Counted from the stretch's first letter, positions 45,601 through 53,716 are shown. The stretch is DNA of 64,000 bases from Paenibacillus durus ATCC 35681 (GCF_000993825.1 NZ_CP011114.1:868001-932000), one strand, 5' to 3'. The notes: a model not told the origin generated them from the sequence alone. Numbers and translations: made by a program.

Positions 45601-46822
45601 CATCGGCATCGGCGTCGGCATCCGCGTCCGCTTTCGCATCCGCATCAGCATCAGCGTCGGCGTCGGCATCAGCATCAGCGTCGGCGTCGGCGTCCGCTTT
45701 CGCATCGGCATCGGCGTCCGCATCAGCATCAGCGTCCGCTTTCGCATCGGCGTCGGCATCCGCATCGGCATCGGCATCGGCGTCGGCATCCGCGTCAGCG
45801 TCGGCATCCGCGTCCGCTTTCGCATCGGCATCGGCGTCAGCGTCGGCATCGGCGTCCGCATCCGCATCAGCGTCAGCATCCACATCAGCGTCGGCATCCG
45901 CTTTCGCATCGGCGTCGGCATCCGCGTCAGCGTCGGCATCAGCGTCAGCGTCAGCATCCGCTTTCGCATCGGCATCGGCATCGGCGTCAGCGTCGGCATC
46001 AGCGTCAGCATCGGCATCGGCGTCGGCATCGGCATCAGCATCAGCATCAGCATCGGCATCGGCGTCCGCTTTCGCGTCGGCATCGGCATCGGCATCGGCG
46101 TCAGCGTCGGCGTCGGCATCGGCATCGGCGTCCGCTTTCGCATCCGCGTCGGCATCGGCATCAGCATCAGCGTCAGCGTCCGCTTTCGCATCGGCGTCAG
46201 CGTCAGCGTCGGCATCAGCGTCAGCGTCCGCATCAGCATCAGCATCCGCATCAGCATCAGCTTTCGCATCGGCGTCCGCGTCAGCATCGGCGTCCGCGTC
46301 CGCTTTCGCATCGGCGTCAGCGTCGGCATCCGCGTCCGCATCGGCATCCGCGTCAGCGTCAGCATCGGCATCCGCGTCGGCATCGGCATCCGCGTCCGCT
46401 TTCGCATCGGCGTCCGCGTCAGCATCGGCATCGGCGTCCGCGTCGGCATCGGCGTCGGCATCAGCGTCAGCATCGGCGTCCGCTTTCGCATCAGCGTCGG
46501 CATCGGCATCAGCTTCCGCTTTCGCATCAGCGTCAGCATCCGCATCCGCATCGGCATCAGCGTCAGCATCGGCGTCGGCATCAGCGTCGGCATCGGCATC
46601 GGCATCAGCGTCAGCGTCAGCATCGGCATCGGCATCGGCGTCCGCTTTCGCGTCGGCATCAGCTTCCGCTTTCGCATCAGCGTCAGCATCAGCTTTCGCA
46701 TCCGCATGCACTTTAGCTTTCGCTGTCGTTTCGGCATCCTCACCTAAGACGGCTTTTACATCGTCATCATTTTTTAATGATGTCTGATCCAATTTACTTT
46801 TACTTTCCTCATTTCGATCCAA
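42611..46822 (-). CDS. Giant alternating Ala-Asp repeat protein (1,403 aa)
   Basis: A unique N-terminus of about 38 residues rich in Asp, Lys and Glu leads into roughly 1,280 residues of (Ala-Asp)n, in which Asp is replaced at intervals by Lys (always AAA) and rarely by Glu, Asn; one Ala is Val. A unique C-terminal domain of about 80 residues follows ([16 protein letters not shown], then helical [12 protein letters not shown] and [15 protein letters not shown]). No signal peptide or anchor is seen. The start is TTG at 46822 with AAAGGAGG seven bases upstream. Third-base choice shows that this strand is the one under selection. The product is extremely acidic. It is followed closely by a 113-residue gene and lies beside a spore-type glycosyltransferase operon. 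A spore-surface filament or ion-binding matrix protein is inferred. Confidence 0.85.
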   Translation of the reverse strand: MDRNEESKSKLDQTSLKNDDDVKAVLGEDAETTAKAKVHADAKADADADAKAEADADAKADADADADADADADADADADADADADADADADADADADADAKAEADADADADAKADADADADADADADADADADADADADAKADADADADADADADADADADADADADADADAKADADADADADADAKADADADADADADADADADADADADAKADADADADADADADAKADADADADADADADADADADAKADADADADADADADADADADADADADADADADADAKADADADADADADADADADAKADADADVDADADADADADADADADADAKADADADADADADADADADADADADAKADADADADADADAKADADADADADADADADADADAKADADADADADADADADADADADAKADADADADADADADADAKADADADADADADADADADADADADAKADADADADAKADADADADADADADADADADADADADADADADAKADADADADADADADAKADADADADADADADADADADADADADADADADADADADADADAKADADADADADADADADADADADADADADADADADADADADADADADADADADADADADADAKADADADADADADADADADADADADADADADADADADADADADADADADADADADADADADADADADADADADADADADADADADADADADADADADADADAEAKADADADADADADADADADADADADADADADADADAEAKADADADADADADADADADADADADADADADADADADADADADADADADADADADADAEAKADADADADADADADADADADADADADADADADADADADADADADADADADADADADADADADADADADADADADADADADADADADADADADADADADADAKADADADADADADADADADADADADADADADADADADADADADADADADADADADADADADADADADADADADADADADADADADADADADADADADAEAKADADADADADADADADADADADADADADADADADADADADADADADADADADADADADADADADADADADADAKADADADADADADADADADADADADADADADADADADADADADADADADADADAKADADADADADADADADADADADADADADADADADAKADADADADADADADADADADADADADADADADADADAKADADADADADADADADADADAKADADADADADADADADADADADADAKADADANADADADADADADADADADADADADADAKADAGHNTFTNGHNTVINYSDNTSTAIAMTLSTLAMLEALKGNHNSKNIDTLISNLTNTLSVLLESGNENRKAILKAINSSHKEE
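42856..46706 (-). repeat. 3.85-kb hexanucleotide repeat (GCNGAY)n
   Basis: The whole block is a degenerate 6-base tandem repeat, GCN GAY on the minus strand, interrupted by GCN AAA (Lys) and GCN GAA (Glu) units. Units differ mainly in third bases, so there are no long identical copies. Because of the period of six and lack of stop triplets, several frames on both strands stay open for over 1,200 codons. GCA is the rare Ala codon. Confidence 0.95.
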
Positions 46823-47023
46823 TATGTTGCCTCCTTTCTATTACGGAATTATTATATTTAGCGATGTCTCTACTAGTTCAGGGCGAAGTCATCAAAGTAG
46901 AGCGGATTTTGTTCAGTAAGGTGTGCTAGATTGACAAACTCTGACGACTGAAATTTGTGTTTCATTATAGTGGTAGTTCCGGTCTGCCCCCCTAATTATT
47001 TTTTTACGAGTTTAAATTTCATG

Positions 47024-47226
47024 TAATGAAGCTCATCAATGAAGCGGTAGATGAATTTCGCCGAGAAGAGCAGAAAGAAGTCTTCGAACTGAAGAAAACC
47101 CGATATGTCTGGTTGAAAAATGAGAGCAACCTGACGGAAGGTCAGAAGCAAATGATGCTCAAACTGAAAGATATGAATTTACAAACAGGCAAGCGTATCG
47201 GCTAAAACTGGCACTCCAAGACATGT
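47024..47226 (+). pseudogene. ISL3-type transposase 3' remnant A
   Basis: The frame reads KLINEAVDEFRREEQKEVFE, LKKTRYVWLKNESNLTEGQK and MMLKLKDMNLQT, the C-terminal part of ISL3-family transposases. A one-base change then breaks the frame before the usual ALQDMW end. The N-terminal zinc-binding part and catalytic core are missing. Confidence 0.65.
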
Positions 47227-47414
47227 GGACGTATCCTACCATCTATGCAGACTTGTATTTCAAACAATGGACTCAGTGGGCGGTTCGTTCCCAAGTGAGC
47301 CGATGGCGGCCGTTGCACGTTCGTTTCAACGATATGCAAACAGCATTTTACGCTTCCTCGACGTTTAAAAATAAATCCAGCCGTGGATACTGGGAAATAA
47401 TGGACCCAGTATAA

Positions 47415-47993
47415 AGGACCTGGAGGTCATATTTCATATCCCCGATACATGGTATATTGATCGCTGTCAACTTGACGAGAAGCTAAAGCAATTAGATGTA
47501 TACTTGAAGTTTCGCGACAGGGCTTTGTTTGTCTGTACGGGCTGTGGGGCAGAGGTCCAACCTGTAAAGGATATTGCGGATTATCCCGATTTACTTTCAT
47601 GCAGGGCACCCGCGAACGATTTGTGGTCAATGTAACGGCATCTTAAGGGTTAACGAACCTTGGGCAATCAAACCCCGTGCGGGATTTACCTTACTGTTTG
47701 ATGCATGGATTGTCGCCATGGCTAAGGATATGCCGATGAATGCGGTAAGGCGTATCATGAAGGAAACCGACAAGCGTCAATTTCATGTCGTACAAGAGGC
47801 CAATGAAGCGGTTGATGAGGTGCGGCGTACGGAGAGCAAACGGACGGAGGATTTAAAGAACACACGGTACATCTGGCTGAAAAACGAAGCCAATTTGACG
47901 AAAGCTCAAAAAGAAACGTTGGATAAACTGAAAGATTGTGAGCTGGATACGGTCAAAGCGTACCGAATGCGTCTGATTTTGCAGGAAATGTAA
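47415..47993 (+). pseudogene. ISL3-type transposase remnant B with internal deletion
   Basis: The N-terminal portion (IDRCQLDEKLKQLDVYLKF, FVCTGCGAEVQPVKDIADY, with a CxxC zinc site) is frameshifted near 47575-47585. The second frame continues with AIKPRAGFTLLFDAWIVAMA and MPMNAVRRIMKETDKRQFHV. That junction joins directly to EANEAVDEVRRTESKRTEDL and ARG/LYS-rich C-terminal sequence, so the DDE core between them is deleted. It is a second, independent ISL3 copy, since its C-terminal part differs from remnant A. Confidence 0.7.
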
Positions 47994-48162
47994 GGAACGG
48001 CTTCTTTTTGTTTTACAGAATGGAAACAGGGGCGATCCCTAAGTCATTTAGGATGACTTTTGGGACAGCCCCACCTTTTCACTAAGTAGGTTATTTAAAT
48101 CTGTTGTCCACGTATAGGGTCGAAGTTCAGCGGATAAATGACTTTTTATTTAACAAAAACTA

Positions 48163-48450
48163 TCATTTATCATTGTCAGCATCATCGTCAGTATCATCGC
48201 TATGTTCCTTCTCAGTCACAGCCTCGTTGTCATGTTCTTGCTTCTTGGCCAAAGCTTTTTCGTCACGTTCTTGCTTCTTAGCTAGAGCCTCGTTGTCACG
48301 TTCTTGCTTCTTAGTTAGAGCCTCGTTGTCACGTTCTTGCTTCTTAGCTAGAGCCTCTGCGTCACGTTCTTGTTTCTTGGCCAAAGCCTCTTCGTCACTT
48401 TCTTGTTCTTCATCCAAAGTCTCGTCGTTGTTATGTTCATAATCCGTCAT
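48163..48450 (-). CDS. Small charged protein with 11-residue repeats
   Basis: A 95-residue protein. After MTDYEHNNDETLDEEQE come five copies of an 11-residue unit, EALAKKQERDN with small changes, and an acidic tail (DDTDDDADNDK). The 11-residue period is that of right-handed (hendecad) coiled coils. The DNA repeats are 33 bases. ATG at 48450 is chosen because AAAAGGAGTG precedes it; longer frames upstream have no ribosome site. CATACAAT, a sigma-E-like -10, lies about 35 bases upstream. It may be another spore-layer or structural protein; this is inference. Confidence 0.65.
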   Translation of the reverse strand: MTDYEHNNDETLDEEQESDEEALAKKQERDAEALAKKQERDNEALTKKQERDNEALAKKQERDEKALAKKQEHDNEAVTEKEHSDDTDDDADNDK

Positions 48451-48746
48451 AAGAATATCACTCCTTTTCATCCAATCTGCCATCATTGTATGTGAAAATA
48501 AATAAAATGAGACCAGAAATGTGTTGAATTTAAATCGGAATATTCCCATTTTTTCAATGGCCAGCCCGACCCCGAATTTGGACACTTGCCAACCAAACGT
48601 AAAGCGGACACACTATACGGCGATTCTGAACGCCAAGCCATATAGGCTCGTATACGGTTGTTATAAAACTCCAATGTAGTGATGATGAGCGGCGGTTGAA
48701 CCGCCGGCTTTTTCCTTTTCGACCAACTGGCGCTGCAATAAATAGA
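48451..48746. other. Gap with a sigma-E-like -10, eroded sequence and a dyad
   Basis: On the minus strand CATACAAT (48492-48485) precedes the repeat-protein gene. Further right a near-perfect dyad CGGCGGTT-G-AACCGCCG (48690-48706) is followed by CTTTTTC. Nothing in the gap has a convincing coding frame. The truncated sigK homology begins at its right end. Confidence 0.4.
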
Positions 48747-49247
48747 AAATTCGACAACACCGGCGAAGACATGGAGGATCTGATCTCCATCGGCACGATC
48801 GGGCTCATCAAGGCCATTGAGAGCTACCGACCCAATAAAGGGACCAAACTGGCCACATTCGCCGCTCGCTGTATAGAAAACGAAATTCTGATGCATCTTC
48901 GTTCGCTCAAGAAGACCCGCAAGGACGTATCCCTGCAAGACCCCATTGGTACAGATAAAGAAGGCAACGAAATCACATTGATAGATATCCTCGGCTCGGA
49001 GATAGACGATGTGATCAAGGAAGTCGATCTCAAGATCGAGAAGAGCAAAATCTACCGCAATCTGGATATTTTGGATGACCGGGAAAAAGAAGTCGTGGTC
49101 GGCCGCTTCGGTCTGGACACGGGCGGCGAGGAACGTACGCAGCGGGAGATTGCGAAAGAGCTGGGGGTATCGCGGAGTTACGTGTCGCGGATCGAAAAGC
49201 GGACCCTCATGAAGCTGTATCATGAGTTTTATAAGGCGAAGCGGTAA
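48747..49247 (+). pseudogene. 5'-truncated second copy of sigK
   Basis: From [18 protein letters not shown] to the end, this frame reproduces sigma-K residues 68-233 with only a few substitutions (LQDP for LHDP, SEIDD for SDTDD, GVSRS for GISRS, RTLMK for RALMK) and very high DNA identity. The first 67 codons, including the pro-sequence and part of region 2, are replaced by unrelated sequence. A frame from 48696 exists but its start has no ribosome site. The intact copy starts at 18995 on the same strand. It resembles the 3' half (spoIIIC) of a split sigK, but nothing here shows it is joined to a 5' half. Confidence 0.85.
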
Positions 49248-49337
49248 AATCTAAATATGCTGTCACAAAGAAATTCCTTGCACTGATATGGGTTTGAATT
49301 TAGACATTAGGAGGTACCCTATGTCCAGGCTTTTTGC

Positions 49338-49520
49338 TTATGAAAAGACAGGCTTTAATTCTATTTCACTAGTGCCAATACTCTGACTTTGTCGATACTC
49401 TATTGTTGCCATCGTTTGTATAAACTCAATTGTAGGGTCAATTTTTTGTACAATGTCTAAAGGGATACTGAGCTTGCGACAGGGAAATCCGTGCAGTACA
49501 CTTTCTTTATCCAGAACTAC
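49338..49520 (-). pseudogene. C-terminal remnant of an unrecognised gene
   Basis: A 60-codon minus-strand frame (LHGFPCRKLSIPLDIVQKID, then IEFIQTMATIEYRQSQS) ends in a normal stop but has no start; a stop precedes it at 49521-49523. Amino acid composition looks coding. The family is not recognised. The rest of the 321-base gap shows nothing. Confidence 0.35.
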
Positions 49521-49568
49521 TTATGATTACTTTGATGAGAGTACTTCGAAAAAAGGAAGTGTTAAACA

Positions 49569-50276
49569 ATGAATGTAGAAATGGTCATGCAGGAGCTTGA
49601 AGCGCTCGGCAAGGAACGAACCAAGAAAATATACAGCTCGAATGGCGCGCACGAACCGCTTTTTGGCGTGGCTACCGGCGCAATGAAGCCTATCTTCAAG
49701 AAAACCAAAATAAATCAGCCTCTGGCTGAGCAGCTTTACGCCACGGGGAATTACGACGCCATGTATTTTGCCGGCATCATAGCCGACCCCAATGCAATGA
49801 CGGAAGCCGATTTTGACCGATGGATGGATGCGGCTTATTTTTATATGCTGTCCGATTATGTAGTTGCAGTAACCTTGGCCGAAGCGGATATTGCACAAGA
49901 AGTTGCCGATAAATGGATCGCGAGCGGTGAAGAGCTGAGAATGTCAGCGGGCTGGAGCTGTTACTGCTGGTTGCTCGGCAACCGACCGGACGATGAGTTT
50001 TCCGAAAGCAAACTTGCCGGTATGCTTGAGATGGTGAAAGATACGATTCATGATTCTCCAGAACGCACTAAATACGCAATGAACAACTTTTTATATACAG
50101 TGGCGGTATCCTATGTGCCTCTTCATGATAAAGCGTGTGAGACCGCAAGGACTGTAGGCCCAGTAGAAATCAATAAGGATAAGGCAAAAAGCAAATTTCT
50201 TCACGCTTCCGAAAATATTCAAAAGGCAGTCGATAAAGGGCAGGTTGGTTTTAAACGCAAGCATGTAAGATGTTGA
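49569..50276 (+). CDS. DNA alkylation repair protein (AlkD-like, HEAT repeats)
   Basis: A 235-residue protein of the DNA alkylation repair family (COG4912). It has an N-terminal helix pair (VMQELEALGKERTKKIY), FGVATGAMKPIFKKTK and helical repeats such as QEVADKWIASGEELRMSAGW. AlkD-type enzymes remove alkylated bases using HEAT-like repeats. This branch, with a C-terminal RRx-like tail (VGFKRKHVRC), is common in Firmicutes and its activity is less certain. The start follows AAAAGGAAGTG. Confidence 0.8.
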   Translation: MNVEMVMQELEALGKERTKKIYSSNGAHEPLFGVATGAMKPIFKKTKINQPLAEQLYATGNYDAMYFAGIIADPNAMTEADFDRWMDAAYFYMLSDYVVAVTLAEADIAQEVADKWIASGEELRMSAGWSCYCWLLGNRPDDEFSESKLAGMLEMVKDTIHDSPERTKYAMNNFLYTVAVSYVPLHDKACETARTVGPVEINKDKAKSKFLHASENIQKAVDKGQVGFKRKHVRC

Positions 50277-50462
50277 CCGTGACAAATACCTTATGAAAAC
50301 GATAAATTAAATTAAGTCTCCCTATGTCGTTCATTATTGGATTATGAGTACAATGAAATGCAGGGGTAAATGCTATATTAGAGAGAGCCCTTCAAAGGGG
50401 GTTCGCCGGTGGACGCTTATTGCCGTTTGGAATGGGAAAAACTATAAATAAATGGTTGTGTT

Positions 50463-50488
50463 GAGGAAGCCGTGGGCTTCCTCTGTTC
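50463..50488 (+). terminator. Hairpin between the AlkD-like gene and the second kinase
   Basis: GAGGAAGCC-gtg-GGCTTCCTC is a perfect 9-base stem, followed by TGTTCT. It isolates the following sensor kinase operon from the repair gene. Confidence 0.6.
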
Positions 50489-50563
50489 TATATTAGGGGG
50501 AAAGGGGCAAACAGTAGCCATGTTGATACAGACGCTCACAAGACACCTTGATACAGAGGATGA

Positions 50564-52405
50564 ATGTCCATGAGACCATGGAATACACTAGGCGTTCGCA
50601 TCTTCATCTGGTTTCTGTGCTGCACGGTTCTGCTGCTTCTCGTGCTCAGCGCCGTGTTTTATTCCAGAATGACAGAGCAGACAAGCATGAAAATCGGCGA
50701 GATCACTTCCAAAAGCCTGATTCAAACCGGTGATTATCTGAAGCTTCTCGCAGACAGCTATGACGGCTTGTCCAAATCCATTGTCAACAACCCGGATATT
50801 CAACGGTTTGCCGTTGCGGAAGAGGAGGAAGAGGCGCTGAATCTCATCCGGGAGCGAACCATTAATAATATTCTCGGTTCGATTTTTTACAGCCGGGATG
50901 ATGTAACCGGAATTTATCTCATTACGGTTTCGGGTAAAATTTATGGATATAGCGAATTGTCTTTCATACCGGATCTGAATTATCAGCAAAAGGATTGGTA
51001 CGCGAGAATCAGGCAGTCTGCCGGCAATATGGTCTGGTTCGGGATCCAGAAACAGTCGCTGTTCGATCAAAGCATGAAAGACGATGTCTTTTCATTCGGC
51101 CGACCGATTTATGAGTTATTTTCGCGTAATCCTATAGGCATCGTTCTCATTGAAACGAGACCTTCACAGATTAAGGAAGCGATGGCGAATCTTCAAGTTG
51201 GGGATAAAGGCCAATCCTTCGTGCTGTCGGCGACGAATGAATCAATAGCTTCCTCCGATCAGGCCAGAATGATTCCGCCCCTAACTGCAGCCGATGAAGC
51301 CGAGATGGAGAATGGCAAAGCGTATGTAAGAAGCAGCGATTCTGGAGACATGCTAGTAATGGCCAAACAGAACGAGCTGGGATGGAAGATCGTAAGCGTC
51401 ATCCCCAAATCGGCCTTCAATCTGGAGCAGGGGCAGACGCTGAGGTTTTTAACGCTAGCGCTGGGTATTTTGCTGGTTATGTCCGTTGCTCTCGCTTCCT
51501 TCCTGTCAAGATCGATTTCTTCACCCATTAAGCGGGTGATAAACGAGATGAAGCGCGTGGAGATTGGCGACCTGGAAACGACAATTCGACTGAGATCATA
51601 TGAGGAGATTAATTATCTCATTTCGTCTTTTAACCGGATGACCGGCCAAATTCGCGAGTTGATCGAACGTGTTCGCGTCGTTTCCGTCAATGAGAAGAAT
51701 GCGCAAATTCAGGCGCTGCAGTCGCAAGTGAATCCCCATTTTCTTTATAATACGCTGGATATGATCTATTGGATGATTGATCGGTACGAGGATGAGAAGC
51801 TGAGCAATATTATTCTGTCTTTATCCAGGATGTTCCAATACAGCAGCGATTGGGAAAATTCACCAAATGTAACGCTTGGCGAGGAACTTGAGCAGGTTCA
51901 GCATTACTTGCGGATTATTCAAGCGAGAACGGGGTTCGATCTTTATGTATTCATCGATATTCCTGAGTCTCTGTATGGGATCCGGCTTCCCAAGATGACG
52001 CTTCAGCCGCTTATTGAAAATGCCGTAGTGCATGGTTTTGATAACTTGGACAAGCCCGGCAGGCTGACGGTATACACGGAGGTGAAAGGGCACACGGTCA
52101 ATGTATCGATAGCAGATAACGGAGTCGGAATATCGGCCGGTAAGCTTAGTTTAATCGAAGAGGCTTTCGAGCGGATTAAGGCATTGGAAGAACGCGATGC
52201 CAATGATATTCAGTCTTCGGCCTATTCATCGGACATTCAGGAGCATCCGGAAGTGGGGATTGGCCTTGTGAATGTCCATCAGCGGCTTGTTATGAAGTTC
52301 GGATCCCAATTCGGCCTTCGGATTCAAAGCGCGGTGAACGAAGGAACGACTATTTGCGTATTGTTGCCTATGGAACCCGTTCGGAAGGATAATGATTCAC
52401 TTTAG
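50564..52405 (+). CDS. YesM-type membrane sensor histidine kinase (second system)
   Basis: A 613-residue protein with an N-terminal membrane helix (VRIFIWFLCCTVLLLLVLSA), an extracellular Cache-like sensor region, a second helix (about residues 292-312), a HAMP domain (FLSRSISSPIKRVINEMKRV), the phospho-His in LQSQVNPHFLYNTLDMIYW, and ATPase motifs LIENAVVHGF, DNGVGI and VGIGLVNVHQRL. It probably senses the substrate of the ABC system encoded downstream. MSMRPW contains two possible ATGs (50564, 50570); the ribosome site AGAGG suits either. Confidence 0.92.
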   Translation: MSMRPWNTLGVRIFIWFLCCTVLLLLVLSAVFYSRMTEQTSMKIGEITSKSLIQTGDYLKLLADSYDGLSKSIVNNPDIQRFAVAEEEEEALNLIRERTINNILGSIFYSRDDVTGIYLITVSGKIYGYSELSFIPDLNYQQKDWYARIRQSAGNMVWFGIQKQSLFDQSMKDDVFSFGRPIYELFSRNPIGIVLIETRPSQIKEAMANLQVGDKGQSFVLSATNESIASSDQARMIPPLTAADEAEMENGKAYVRSSDSGDMLVMAKQNELGWKIVSVIPKSAFNLEQGQTLRFLTLALGILLVMSVALASFLSRSISSPIKRVINEMKRVEIGDLETTIRLRSYEEINYLISSFNRMTGQIRELIERVRVVSVNEKNAQIQALQSQVNPHFLYNTLDMIYWMIDRYEDEKLSNIILSLSRMFQYSSDWENSPNVTLGEELEQVQHYLRIIQARTGFDLYVFIDIPESLYGIRLPKMTLQPLIENAVVHGFDNLDKPGRLTVYTEVKGHTVNVSIADNGVGISAGKLSLIEEAFERIKALEERDANDIQSSAYSSDIQEHPEVGIGLVNVHQRLVMKFGSQFGLRIQSAVNEGTTICVLLPMEPVRKDNDSL

Positions 52406-52415
52406 GGGGTGTAAC

Positions 52416-53591
52416 ATGAACATTCTGATCGTCGACGATGAAATGGAGATTCGGGAAGGGATGGAACGGAGAATAATGCGCACTTATCCCGATATGAACG
52501 TCATGACGGCAGATTCGGCGCAGAAAGCAATTGAAGTACTCCGCAATCAGCAGATTGATGTCGTCTTCCTGGATATTATGATGCCGGGCGTGAACGGATT
52601 GGAGCTGATGAGCAGCGTTCTGAAAATCTATACCCGAACCAAGTGGATTATCGTTTCCGCTTATTCGGAGTTCCAATTCGCTCAGGAAGCGTTGAGGCTG
52701 GGAGCCAAGGACTATATTGTCAAACCGATTGGAAGAGAACGGCTGATTGAAATTCTTCGCCATCTGAAGGAGGAATGGGCCCAGGAGAAGAACCGTTTAT
52801 CCGATCAAGATGAAGTTCGTATCCATTTGAAGTTCTTGAGGGAGACCATTTTCCGGCGATGGGCGCAGGGATTTTCCGTTGAAGGCTTCGATATTACTGC
52901 GTTAGCGGAGCAATATCCGAAGTTTCATTTCCTTTTCATAAACCTGGAAAGAGAAGAGGACTCACTGGTCAAACTATTTGCTGTCGAGCGGATCATTTCC
53001 GAATGGATCGACAGACACGGACAAGGTCTGCTCACGAGTTTGGACAATAGCAGCCTAATGGGAATCATTGGGGTGAATCCCGATGTCGATTTCGAGCAGG
53101 CCAAGACAAAATTGGCTGCCGAACTTGACCGAACCTTGAAAGCGCATCTCTTTCATGCCAGCCCGTGCCTTACGAATTTCAGTGTCATTCCCGACATGGT
53201 CAAGCATTTGCAGCGAAAAGGAAAGCCTTCTGCGGTTCAGGAAAGCGCAAGCAAAAGCGAGGATGCGGTTGAACTCGCGATTCAATATATGAAAGAGAAT
53301 TTTCATGAGAATCTTTCCTTGGAAAAAGTGGCTTCCATTGTCTATCTAAATCCGATTTATTTCAGCCAGTTGTTTAAACAGAAAACGGGTATCGGATATA
53401 AGAGTTATGTGATCCGGATTCGTATGGAACGGGCCAAGCAATTGCTGCAGAACCGAAATTTGCTCATTGCGGATGTGGCCGAGCAGGTCGGTTATTCGGA
53501 TCTGGCCCACTTTACGTATATGTTTCGAAAGCAGTACGGTCTGACACCGAGTGATTATCGTCAGTCGCAGGATGACTTCGACCATGTATAG
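52416..53591 (+). CDS. YesN-type response regulator with AraC DNA-binding domain (second system)
   Basis: A 391-residue protein: receiver domain (ILIVDDEMEIREG, phospho-Asp in VVFLDIMMPGVNG, Lys in YIVKPIG), short middle region and C-terminal AraC domain (SIVYLNPIYFSQLFKQKTGI and VGYSDLAHFTYMFRKQYGL). It is shorter in the middle than the regulator at 11607. The start at 52416 follows AGGGGGTG and begins directly with the receiver domain; an in-frame ATG eight codons upstream overlaps the kinase end. It is the partner of the kinase upstream and the likely activator of the binding-protein gene. Confidence 0.92.
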   Translation: MNILIVDDEMEIREGMERRIMRTYPDMNVMTADSAQKAIEVLRNQQIDVVFLDIMMPGVNGLELMSSVLKIYTRTKWIIVSAYSEFQFAQEALRLGAKDYIVKPIGRERLIEILRHLKEEWAQEKNRLSDQDEVRIHLKFLRETIFRRWAQGFSVEGFDITALAEQYPKFHFLFINLEREEDSLVKLFAVERIISEWIDRHGQGLLTSLDNSSLMGIIGVNPDVDFEQAKTKLAAELDRTLKAHLFHASPCLTNFSVIPDMVKHLQRKGKPSAVQESASKSEDAVELAIQYMKENFHENLSLEKVASIVYLNPIYFSQLFKQKTGIGYKSYVIRIRMERAKQLLQNRNLLIADVAEQVGYSDLAHFTYMFRKQYGLTPSDYRQSQDDFDHV

Positions 53592-53615
53592 CGACGAATA
53601 GGATACGAACGGAAG

Positions 53616-53644
53616 CCGTCCTCAGTTTGGGGACGGTTTTTTTT
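53616..53644 (+). terminator. Terminator after the second regulator gene
   Basis: CCGTCC and GGACGG form the stem and are followed by eight T, 25 bases after the regulator stop. Confidence 0.85.
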
Positions 53645-53716
53645 GGCACACTAATTGCTGAAGGAAACAGCAAAATCAGTTATGTAAGATAAAATTACAC
53701 CAATTAACAAGATTAT

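Noticed and set aside
42856..46706. CRISPR array
   Set aside because: The repeat is continuous with a 6-base period; there are no spacers of constant length.
42830..46747. Other long frames over the repeat (Ile/Ser/Val/Arg-rich, His/Arg-rich, Met/Pro/Thr-rich)
   Set aside because: They are by-products of a 6-base repeat without stop triplets and lack start signals and meaningful ends.
42816..46787. Plus-strand (Ala-Ser)n frame as a serine-rich repeat adhesin
   Set aside because: It starts at TTG with no ribosome site, has no signal peptide or anchor, and its third-base pattern shows selection for Asp on the opposite strand.
47223..47414. 63-codon plus-strand frame between the ISL3 remnants
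   Set aside because: It begins inside the broken 3' end of remnant A and shows no coding features of its own.
48550..48690. Minus-strand frame resembling an IS3-type transposase end ([16 protein letters not shown])
   Set aside because: The resemblance is short, the start and core are absent, and no inverted repeats were found.
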